DNA from: Acanthosepion esculentum
Taxonomy: Eukaryota; Mollusca; Cephalopoda; Sepiida; Sepiidae
DNA length: 64,000 nt
Assembly (NCBI GenBank): GCA_964036315.1
Contig: OZ038492.1
Span: forward strand, 41,006,595-41,070,594
Reading direction: 5' to 3'
In this document: positions 56,091-64,000 of the stretch, in pieces
How the letters are laid out: every line of letters starts with the position of its first letter
How positions within the stretch are numbered: position 1 is the first letter of the stretch
The notes under the pieces: generated by a model
Told to the model about the DNA's origin: nothing
Databases searched by the model: none
Seen by the model: the letters and a program-made list of their open reading frames with translations, nothing else
Translations under genes and position numbers: made by a program

Positions 56091-56699
56091 AAATTTAAAA
56101 ACAAAGTGTTACCTCTTTTCTGAAAGTTAAAGGGATGGGAATATAAGATTAGAATTAAAAATAGACTTGTGTGTATGTCTTGATTAACCAATTAAATGTC
56201 AGATCTATGCTAAATAGAAAAGTAAGATCAGACGGTGGATGTGGGTGAGGTATTTTTTTCATGTCATGGGACATAGGCATGTCGTCATTTACAATTGCAG
56301 ATAATAAGCCAGTGACAAATGTATCATGATTGTAGACAAATATGACATGTCCAATTTGTTGAAGGGAGCAGTAGATTAATCAGACATAAAGTTAACAGAA
56401 AAAATTAATTTTTTTTATTTAAAGGAAACTTCTTAAAAAAGCCTGTATATAAAATTAAAAATCTAGAACGTCTATATACGATATTATTAATACTAACTGG
56501 ACGGCAGTATATATCAATATTTAAGTTGAATAAACAAAATAAGGTAATTACTTGTAGAGGGAGGACCATCATATACTAATAAATTATGGGAATAAGAAAT
56601 GGTAATACGTAATTTATATTTTTTATTGCTATGTTTTTAATATAATCTCTGATAATATATATATATATATAATACGTTTAACGTTCTTTTTATAGATAC
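56091..56699. other. No recognised feature
   Basis: AT-rich sequence with a short TA tract near 56658. Confidence 0.5.
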
Positions 56700-56905
56700 A
56701 AGTATTTAAGCAAATGCTCTGTTTTATAATAAACAGTATTAAATAACATTTACCGGCCTGAATGTCCGAGAAATTTTCATAGAAAATTTTCGTTCTCCGA
56801 CAGGAATCGAACCTATATCCTATACGGAACCATCATTTCGCGTGATGTGCCTTAACCGAACGGCCACAGAGAAGCGCCTGGTTAGCACTGTCGATTTTAC
56901 TATCT
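56700..56905 (-). repeat. tRNA-cored hairpin-family element, one arm
   Basis: The plus strand has GCTCTGTTTTATAATAAACA, AACATTTACCGGCCTGAATG and TCCGAGAAATTTTC, the arm of the hairpin element at 1631. The inner part, on the minus strand, reads GTGGCCGTTCGGTTAAGGCA (A-box region) and GGTTCGATTCCTGTCGG (B box). This is the best-kept tRNA-like core of the family. A matching second arm is missing on the far side. Confidence 0.7.
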
Positions 56906-56984
56906 TTAAACTTAAATCTTCCATGAATCTCTTCTATTCATATCTGCTCTAGCGTATCAAATGTAAACAAATGACGTCATATAT

Positions 56985-57127
56985 TTTTGAATTGGACATA
57001 GTCCGACAATTTATTTAAAGACATTTATAATAAATGTCTTTAAATAAATTGTAATAATAATTGTATAATAAATGTCTTTAAATAAATTATAAATGTCTTT
57101 AAATAAATTGTCGGACTATGACCAATT

Positions 57128-57132
<5 letters not shown>
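56985..57132. repeat. Palindrome with duplicated inner segment
   Basis: TTGGACATAGTCCGACAATT and ACATTTATAATAAATGT mark the left side. The right side ends AATTGTCGGACTATGACCAA. Between the arms AAATGTCTTTAAATAAATT is repeated three times. (TA)n follows at once. Confidence 0.8.

Positions 57133-57193
<61 letters not shown>
57131..57193. repeat. (TA)n microsatellite
   Basis: Uninterrupted TA tract. Confidence 0.98.
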
Positions 57194-57196
<3 letters not shown>

Positions 57197-57389
57197 ATCT
57201 ATCAACACAAATTGGTACTCAAGGAAAAAAATTGAAAAAATGTATACATATAATATATATATATGTATGTTAAGGTCTGTTTTTGTCACATGAGCTATGG
57301 ATGTCGAAGTGAAAACTTCCATTTGACTTAATGACTTGGAGTTCGAACAGGGTTTGACAAGTGCAAGGGAAGGTTTCCTCCAGGTCTTA

Positions 57390-57640
57390 AAGAAATATAT
57401 CCTTCACTAGCTCTTATAGACTGGCAACACAGAATCACAAGTAAAGACTTTATCAAATAATAAAAGCTATATCACGTGAAGACATTTTATAACTAAGATG
57501 GATAGCACATAACAAGAAGGAAAAAAAGATATAATCAAGGCAGTGACTTAAAATACTACCTTAAACAAAAGGGTAGGAAGAAAACCCCCATCAATAATAG
57601 AAAGAGTGATAACAGTGGACATGAAAAAGAGAAAAAATAA
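57390..57640 (+). repeat. Dispersed repeat family B, copy 2
   Basis: AGACTGGCAACACAGAATCA, AAACAAAAGGGTAGGAAGAA and AGAAAGAGTGATAACAGT align with 19570-19810 in the same order. Similarity is partial. Confidence 0.4.
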
Positions 57641-57670
57641 AAAATTTCAACCAAGTGTATTTCTATACGT

Positions 57671-57880
57671 TTGGTGCATAATTATCAGGCGTTTTTCCAG
57701 GTGAGTTATTTGTTAATAAAAATTGCTGTTTTATTTACTTTCTTTTATTTCCAGGTAATGAAAATGCATGTCGATAATCATACTCTCTGGAGGAAACATT
57801 TAGAAATGTTATTGCTGAATTGCTATATTTCTTTTTTCATAATAAATATTGTTTAAAAACGCCTGATAATTATGCACCAA
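57671..57880. mobile_element. Mariner-type MITE with perfect 26-bp ends
   Basis: Bases 57671-57696 are the exact reverse complement of 57855-57880. The end sequence TTGGTGCATAATTATCAGGC resembles the TTGGTGCAAAAGTAATTGCG termini of mariner-derived MITEs. It is 210 bp with no functional frame. Perfect arms suggest a recent copy. Confidence 0.8.
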
Positions 57881-57964
57881 CCCAATAGCTGCTCGGTCAA
57901 AGTGTTGTTTTATCACTACATCTTCTGTGGCCTGAAACGGCATTTAACAGACAACAGTCATCCT

Positions 57965-58295
57965 TATTTACATTATTTACAGTGTACGGAATGTTGTTCT
58001 CATCTTTATTGCCATATTCACAACGTTTCGGCCGTTATACGCTCCAAACTTCTTCTGGTGATTGGAATTTCAAACTAAACCCTTTATTTTGTCCAACTGG
58101 GTAGATTGTTCTAGTTTCACATGCCAAGTCACCTCTAGATGTCTCAGTTATCTCCCTTTAACTCAACTTTCCAGTGGACGAAATAGAAGATTCAGGTTGA
58201 AATTCCAATCACCTGAAGAAGGCTGGAGTGTACAACAGTTGAAACAGTATGACAATAAAGTTGAGAACAACAATCCAAACAAATTTATTTAAATA
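57965..58295. repeat. Inverted pair of the CCGAAACG-motif repeat
   Basis: The left copy (57965-58070) reads on the minus strand CCAATCACCAGAAGAAG, ACGGCCGAAACGTTGTGAAT and GGCAATAAAGATGAGAAC. The right copy (58197-58290) reads on the plus strand CCAATCACCTGAAGAAGGCT, CAACAGTTGAAACAGTATGA and AATAAAGTTGAGAAC. About 125 bp separate them. Confidence 0.75.
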
Positions 58296-58589
58296 ATTAC
58301 AGTACTTCATCTCAGAAATATAGGCAGATACAGTCATTCTTTCACAGTGAGCAGCATCACTTGTTTGCAGGCAGATACCCCAGACTTGCACCATCTTGAT
58401 TTCTCACAGAAAGTCAAAAACCAGTTTTTCATCAAGCAAAAGCTTTTTATTGTAATAAGGAATAGATATTGTGGGATCAATATCAGCAGGGAGTGTTCCT
58501 GAACGCTCATCAAGGGCAGAGAGGGTACAGTGAAAGAGGGAACTTCCCTACTTCAGTCATATTCAGGCGATCTGATCACTTCTTTATGT

Positions 58590-59345
58590 GCAGTGTCCAC
58601 TCAGGACATAGGCAATCATGATTCTCCACAAATCCCTGTCCCTTTTGAATCTTAATAAATTTTGTCTCTTATTTCCCTAAATCCTGTTCTGCCATCCATT
58701 TACACAAGTTCACTAGGTATGTTATGCATTGTTTGCCTGTCTCTCTTGCCTTTAATCTGTCATGTGAGTATCAGATTTTCCAAGCTATGTTTCCTCATTA
58801 TGTACCCTAAAAATCTCAAGTGTATTTTCCTGACGTTATGTATAAGCTTCCCTTTGTCTTTATTTCAAAATTTTCAAAATTTCATCGTTTCATTTCATGT
58901 TCTTTATAGCTTTTAATAAATTGTCTTTTTACCTTCTCTCCCAAACCCTGCAACCGACATCAGTTCGCTCAAGCTTGCCAGGTAGGTTGTGTTTAGCTTT
59001 CGTCTGTCACTCTTACCTTTAATCTGTCCTGTGAATATCAAATTTTCCAAGCCCTCCTTCCTCATTATATAGCCCAGACATTTAAACTGACTCTTCCTGA
59101 TGTTAAGCATAAGTGTCCTTTTTGTTGGCCATTGTCTCTAGAACTTTGTCATTGCTCACATGTTCAATCAGTGGTATCCTCAGCATCCTTCTGTAGAAGC
59201 ACATTTTCGTCTCTTCTTCATCTTTGAGGAGATTACCCAGCACTCACTGCTATACAAAAGGACAGATATCACGTACCAGTTTAGTACGCTTTTCCATGTT
59301 TCTAGCGAAGTTACCAAGACAGGTTTTCACTCAAGAATTTTTTAG
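58590..59345 (-). mobile_element. RTE LINE 3' tails, two in tandem
   Basis: On the minus strand the upstream copy (59345 to about 58915) reads LGYIMRKEGLENLIFTGQIK, GKSDRRKLNTTYLASLSEL and ends near GREGKKTIY. The next copy (about 58905 to 58590) reads LRFLGYIMRKHSLENLILT, QIKGKRDRQTMHNIPSELV and ends in CGES-LPMS. Both cover the same C-terminal region, so one is a duplicate. Stops and shifts are present in both. Confidence 0.75.
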
Positions 59346-59457
59346 GGAGGAACTTTTTTTTAAAAACCAGGTTATCTCTCCTTCTTGCTTATTGTTGATT
59401 AGTTAATTCATAACCCAATGAAAGGACCAGTTTAATTTCTTTTTTCTTGAAGGTCTT
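59346..59457. other. Junction between RTE tails and R2-like LINE
   Basis: About 110 bp without clear identity separate the two LINEs. Confidence 0.4.
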
Positions 59458-60408
59458 GTGACCGTCAACTGCACCTGTCAAATATATATAGATTACTACA
59501 GTCAATTCCATCTAAGAGTTTCATCCGGGTTGGTTTCTTCAGACTGGCATAGACTCGAGAGAGGAATTATTACAGGTTGTACATTGTCAGCCACGCTATT
59601 TGATCTCGCGATGAATATGCTCATGAAGTCCGCTGAGGTGGAATCCCGTAGTCCGATTTCCAATACCGGAGTTAGGCAACCACCGATCCGGGCTTACATG
59701 GACGATCTTACAGTCACCACACATTCTGTTACAGGCTGTAGATGGCTGTTACGCGGTTTAGAGAGACTGATTGAGTGGGCAAGAATGAATTTCAAACCAA
59801 ACAAATGTAGATCAGTGGTAATAAAAAAGGGCCGGATGGTAAAACACTATTTCACAATAGAAGGGAGAGCCATCCCAACGTTGGCCGATAAGCCTGTTAA
59901 AAGTCTAGGGAAATCTTTTTGTAATGCTCTGAAGAACACACCAGCTATCGAAGTTATACGCACTGACTTTCACTCATGGCTGACGAAAATAGATAAATCT
60001 GGATTGCCAGGGCATTTAAAAGCCTGGCTATACCATCACTGTGTGCTCCTACGAGCATTATGGCCACTCCAGACATATAGCGTTCCCATCTCGACTGTGA
60101 AGACGTTGGAGAGGAAAGCTAGCAGTTTCCTCCGTAGATGGTTAGGATTACCTCGGAGCTTAAGCAGCGCAGCCTTATATGGATCATCCAATGCCATCCA
60201 GCTACCATTCAGAGGACTGGTCGAGGAGTTCATGGTTTCGCGGACAAGGAAAACCTACCAGTATAGAAACTCCAGAGATCCCAAAGTATCAGGCGCGGGA
60301 ATTGAGGTCAAGACGGGCAGAAGATGGAGGGCAACTAAGGAACTAGCTATTGCAGAAGGGAACCTGAGGATACAAGCAATAGTGGGTTCACAGGGAAGAC
60401 CAGGCTGA
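59458..60408 (+). pseudogene. R2-like LINE reverse transcriptase, 5'-truncated
   Basis: The frame contains SDWHRLERGIITGCTLSATL (motif before the catalytic centre), RQPPIRAYMDDLTVTTHSVT (motif C as YMDD, normally F/Y-x-DD), LERLIEWARMNFKPNKCRSV, LGLPRSLSSAALYGSSNAIQ and LPFRGLVEEFMVSRTRKTYQ (thumb). Motif A and everything upstream are missing, and there is no authentic start codon, so the copy is truncated at its 5' end as usual for LINEs. The frame is open for 316 codons, which suggests a fairly young insertion. A one-base shift near 60400 joins it to the next segment. Confidence 0.8.
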
Positions 60409-61022
60409 TTCCTTCCTACAGATTCGGAAAAATCACCGTGAAGGAGCGTCAACACCTGATACATGACGAAGTAAAGATGGAGGAAAAGCGGATGACAAAA
60501 ATGGCAGGTTATAGCCAGCAGGGTGCGTGGACCAGGTGGGATGGGGTAGATCGGCGGAAAGTGTCGTGGTCAGATCTTTGGAATACCGACTTCAGCCGAT
60601 CTAGATTCCTGGTTCAAATGGTGTACGACCTATTACCAAGCGCGACCAACCTACACTTATGGGGAAAAATAAATTCACGAAAGTGCCCCTTGTGCTCGGA
60701 GAGGGGATCACTGCAACACATATTGAGCGGGTGCAGACCTGCTCTGACAGACGGGCGCTATCGGTGGCGTCATGACAAGGTTTTAGAGGCGATAGCGCTC
60801 ATTATTGCTGAAGCTTTGAAGAACAATAAACTCATCCCAGAAAGAAAAGCTATCCGCTTCGTTAAAGCAGGTGCAAAGAAGGTTCCAGGATCCCATTCAC
60901 TGTTATCGTCCACGTCGGATTGGCAGATGAGAGTCGATCTCGGGAAACAATTGAAATTTCCTACACATATATCGTCCTCCAAAATGGCGTACTCATTGTT
61001 TCCCGGTCGAGATCGGTTGTAG
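60403..61022 (+). pseudogene. R2-like LINE C-terminal region with zinc knuckle, endonuclease core deleted
   Basis: Continues the same protein in another frame: MAGYSQQGAWTRWDGVDRRK, FLVQMVYDLLPSATNLHLWG, then the zinc-binding CPLCSERGSLQHILSGC (Cys-Cys-His-Cys, here C-x2-C-x7-H-x4-C), GRYRWRHDKVLEAIA and LGKQLKFPTHISSSKM. In related elements the next part is the restriction-like endonuclease core with an (R)PD...E motif. Here the reading jumps at about 60985-61010 to EIGCRGF in another frame, which normally lies after that core. The segment closes with SLFPGRDRL and a stop at 61020-61022. The endonuclease core is therefore deleted. Confidence 0.8.
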
Positions 61023-61220
61023 GGGGTTCGGCGGACAGTCAATGATACGAATCCTTACTAGCCTAGGGTTAACTGGACAAAAAAGTTGGCGAGCGATTCA
61101 AATGATCCTGGAGTCCGTCGAAAAGGCCACCAGGTGGTTGTGGATAAATAGGGCTAATGAGTGGCCCAAAACTACTAAAAATACGAAAGTTCCCAGTGTA
61201 GATGAACATACGTCGTAAAT
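61013..61220 (+). pseudogene. R2-like LINE extreme C-terminus
   Basis: In the frame of the first segment this reads EIGCRGFGGQSMIRILTSLG, LTGQKSWRAIQMILESVEKA and TRWLWINRANEW, ending at a stop near 61218. It is the normal end of the protein, out of frame with the preceding segment because of the deletion. Confidence 0.75.
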
Positions 61221-61439
61221 ACCACCACTAAATAGTTTTAAAGCTTAAAAGTGTATATAGATTTGTATATATGTATGTTAAAATTGTATATATAGATGAC
61301 GAGAAGCTTCAGAGAATCAATTTATTCGAGTAGCATTCAGTCGCATATTCAACGACTTCATTTTTGCGTTTTACTGGTCTTTCGAATAGATTTATTTTAT
61401 TACAAAAATATTTTTACACGTAAGATTTCCTTTTCTTTA

Positions 61440-61770
61440 AGCGCAATTTTAATTTTTTGGGGGGAGGGGAGTAACTTATTTTAGCTAAATTTACACGCTA
61501 TTTTTTCTTTTAACTATTATTCAATATGTAAATATCTTGATTAATTTATTTTAAGCAATTTTAGTTATATGTTATTTCTCTTAGTTTTTAAACGAATGGC
61601 AGATGATTTAGAATAATTTTGTTGGGGGGGGAGGAGTAACCTATTTTATCTAAAATTTACACGTTATGTTTTCTTATTTTTAACTAGTATTTAACAGGTA
61701 AATATCTTGATTAATTTAATTTTAAGCGATTTTAGTTAAATGTTATTTCTCTTAGTTTTTAAAAGGAATT
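61440..61770 (+). repeat. 170-bp direct duplication in the LINE 3' flank
   Basis: GGGGAGGGGAGTAACTTATT, TAAATATCTTGATTAATTT and TTATTTCTCTTAGTTTTTA occur twice, with AATATCTTGA at 61531 and 61701. It may be the 3' untranslated region of the R2-like LINE. Confidence 0.7.
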
Positions 61771-62029
61771 TATTAGAGTATCAATCAATATCTCAAATTG
61801 TTCATACCGCATTTTAGGAGTTTTCTTTTTGTAAATAGTCTAAGTTTTAATCACTCTATTGTCAACATTTTATTAAGTGTAGTTTAGAAAAATAAGAATA
61901 AAAAGGAAAGTAAAAAAGAGAATGACCAAACAAATAAGATATAATAGAGATGTTAAAAGGGGAGGAAGAGATAGAGTAGTAAGTCGTAAGACGAGCCAAT
62001 ATAATGAAACATTTTTATTTTATTAATGT
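61771..62029. other. No recognised feature
   Basis: AT-rich sequence up to the (TA)n tract. Confidence 0.5.
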
Positions 62030-62068
62030 ATATATGTATATATGTGTATGTATATATGTATATATGTG

Positions 62069-62110
<42 letters not shown>

Positions 62111-62158
62111 TGTGTGTGTGTGTATGTATGTATGTATATATATATATGTTTGTGTGTG

Positions 62159-62209
<51 letters not shown>

Positions 62210-62235
62210 ATATATATATATGTATATATATATTG
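62030..62235. repeat. (TA)n/(TG)n microsatellite cluster
   Basis: TA tracts interrupted by TATG and TGTG. The Tyr/Ile frames are artefacts. Confidence 0.97.
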
Positions 62236-62644
62236 GTTTGTTTTCTTCTTTTCTTCCAAAAAACACCCTGTTTTGGCCGCGTGTAGGAAGATCAGTACAA
62301 CCATGCATACCCGATCTATAACATCAAATAGCCCAAGTGAAGTCTTGTTTAGTTGCCGTTTACTGGGGGAACTTATATAATGCACATCCTAAAGCTAGTA
62401 GCAAATTTTATTCTGGGTGCGGGCCGAATACTGATCATATTTGGTCGGGTCGCCCATCGAAGAAGTCTATTGTTTATTTCGACCCGAAACTTCTAGTGAC
62501 ATTGGGGCAACAACACTGACGACGCACCTGGATTCCGCACTTAAAGGTGTATTTTTAATTAATAAAATAATTTCTGAAATACAATACATTTCCAACAATC
62601 AGTGTGACTAGTTTTTTCTTAATCATTAACCTTAAAATACTCTG
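62236..62644. other. Unassigned; one GAAAC-motif stretch
   Basis: Bases 62450-62500 read ATCGAAGAAGTC and CGACCCGAAACTTCTAG, again the 'GAAGAAG ... CCGAAAC' order of other repeats here. The remainder is unidentified. Confidence 0.35.
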
Positions 62645-63030
62645 TTTTACATGGGAACATGGCCGAGTGGTTAGAAAGTTTGCTGTTTGACCATGAGAAC
62701 TGGGTTCAAATCTTACTAAGGTTAATTTGTCAGGAAGGTGGCTTCTTGATGTTATCAGTCTGGAGGAGTCAATCTCAGTGTGCAGTACCTCTGGAAAGTG
62801 CCTGAAAACCATACCATGGGTTGACCCAACCCTTGTGTGAGTGGAATTGGGTAGAAAGAACCCTTTGGGGGCCATTGATGGTTGTGCTAGCAAGAAGTCA
62901 CAAGCCATCATGACCTGTGGGTTTCAGTGTGCTGGCCTTGTTGATCACACTAGATCATGTGTTCCCTCCCAGAAACTGTAACTAAGGTCTGCACAGCATA
63001 GTTGCATTATAAACCACAGGTAGCATCCGT
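62645..63030 (+). repeat. tRNA-derived SINE, about 380 bp
   Basis: The head has a canonical A box, CATGGCCGAGTGGTTAGAAA, and a B box, ACTGGGTTCAAATCTTAC, at tRNA-like spacing (Leu/Ser-type head). The body contains CAAGAAGTCACAAGCCATCA and GACCCAACCCTTGTGTGAGT and ends near CACAAATGTGCCTGAAC. It is the clearest SINE in this window. The family name is unknown to me. Confidence 0.7.
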
Positions 63031-63814
63031 GAGTGTTGAACAAACACAAATGTGCCTGAACTGACATCAGCAACATAGATTTGATAGCCGCCCTAGTAGA
63101 TGAGCATCCTTGAATACAAATGAATGTCTTTCAATCCACTCTGTTTTACACACACAGTGTTACAAATGAATGCCACATGTTTTCTTGTAATTACCATTAC
63201 AGACAATGTTTTGGCTAACTCCTCTCCGGCCCTCTTCAGCTGTTTATTATTTTCAGCTGATATGGGATATCTGTTTATTATGTAATGCAAAGGTCTTTTT
63301 CATTCCTGTGAAACCATTATATATTATTTCACTACATGATCCGGGGGTTAAACTTATGACCACTAGAAAAAGTAGCATCAGTCTAATCAATGGCTGTATT
63401 TACTGCACCACCATAGGACAACAGTGGTATGTTTTTGGAGCTTTTCAATGTCAGATAGTTTTAACATTTAGTTATGATGGCAGGTTTGTACCACTTTCTC
63501 TTCTAAATTAATTTAACAATCTGTAATTAAAATTAATATCACAATAAAACACTCAGGATTATGCAAGGGAAGAAAATCAATTACATTTTCATCTTTGCTA
63601 ATCTGAAACAGCTGACCTACAAGCATAGTTTTCAGATTGTTTTTTCCCTCTTTGTTTTATCCATTTGTACTGTGAGGCATCATTCACATTTTTGTGGGTT
63701 CAGTTGAGTAAGATTTAGTTAATCAGTATCCAGCTGGCTAATTCTTCAAAATCTATTCAAGAAACATCGGGAGAATGGTGACTAAGTTTAAAAAGAGGGA
63801 ACACTAGAGTGAAA
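63031..63814. other. Mostly unassigned
   Basis: Bases 63190-63245 read on the minus strand AGCTGAAGAGGGCCGGAGAG and AGTTAGCCAAAACATTG, a further variant of the CTGAAGA/GAAAC-type motif. The rest has no recognised content. Confidence 0.4.
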
Positions 63815-63985
63815 AAAAATGGATCACAAGGTCACAACAGGAATAGGGATCATCATTTCAACTTAGAGCTAAAGAGATCAATTAGAAAAGATCCAACTCA
63901 ATTCATAAGACGTTTGGCACATGAGAAAAGAGTTTCAGCTATGACAGTCCAAATAATAGTGAAAAAACTTGAAAATTAAATATAT
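63815..63985 (+). mobile_element. Mariner/Tc1-type helix-turn-helix fragment
   Basis: The plus strand reads RDHHFNLELKRSIRKDPTQF, IRRLAHEKRVSAMTVQIIVK and KLE. This matches the 'SLRKDPTQSIRRLAKExxVSxxTVxRIVKK' second helix-turn-helix of maT/Tc1-like transposases. A stop and a TA tract follow, and the window ends, so the rest cannot be judged. Confidence 0.65.
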
Positions 63986-64000
63986 ATATATATATGTGTG

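Noticed and set aside
57671..57856. A 61-codon open frame inside the mariner-type MITE
   Set aside because: It includes the terminal repeat and has no transposase motif; the element is non-coding.

Overview
The window looks like a gene-poor, transposon-packed stretch of an animal nuclear genome. A cephalopod mollusc, most likely an octopus, fits best. The reasons are very long (TA)n tracts, many tRNA-derived SINE-like units, RTE-type and jockey/CR1-type LINE fragments, an R2-like LINE, and many Tc1/mariner, pogo and hAT relics. I could name these families from sequence patterns, but I could not search a database, so the species call is inference. I found no convincing host protein-coding gene and no intact tRNA or rRNA gene. 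The longest open frames are transposon relics, readings through tandem repeats, or (TA)n poly-Tyr/Ile artefacts.

Layout. 0-10 kb: LINE tails (RTE, jockey/CR1, R2-like), a hairpin element, a foldback element, and the first copies of a dispersed repeat called family A here. 10.7-13.9 kb: a 0.6-kb inverted repeat whose arms each carry a small element with its own terminal inverted repeats around a tRNA-like core; a decayed LINE fills part of the spacer. 15.1-16.4 kb: an antisense LINE split by a 415-bp solo LTR. 20.8-29.3 kb: the outstanding feature, an LTR-like element of 8,533 bp with 5-bp target duplications, filled by about 33 tandem 248-bp monomers that are each largely a string of hairpins. 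30.1-30.9 kb: a pogo-like element with one short transposase fragment. 31.7-34.4 kb: minisatellites and a MITE. 34-40 kb: (TA)n tracts, a hammerhead-ribozyme-like motif, LINE and mariner-like relics, and a 200-bp near-perfect hairpin. 40.9 kb: a hAT-type MITE.

44.7-47.3 kb: a mariner-like transposase fragment runs into five near-identical 270-bp units that stay open in one frame for 521 codons. A lone diverged relative of the 248-bp monomer follows. 53.05-55.87 kb: a chimera in which Tc1-type terminal repeats enclose a 5'-truncated RTE LINE and the 3' half of a Tc1 transposase. 56-59 kb: palindromes, a mariner-type MITE, an inverted pair of a second GAAAC-motif repeat, and tandem RTE tails. 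59.5-61.2 kb: the best-preserved coding relic, an R2-like LINE reverse transcriptase that has lost the core of its endonuclease. 62-64 kb: (TA)n, a SINE with a clear tRNA-like head, and another mariner-type helix-turn-helix fragment cut by the window end.

Nothing here forms a host pathway. The elements interact by nesting (LTR in LINE, RTE within Tc1 ends), by local tandem duplication (RTE tails, 248-bp and 270-bp arrays), and by TA-targeting elements lying in or beside (TA)n tracts.
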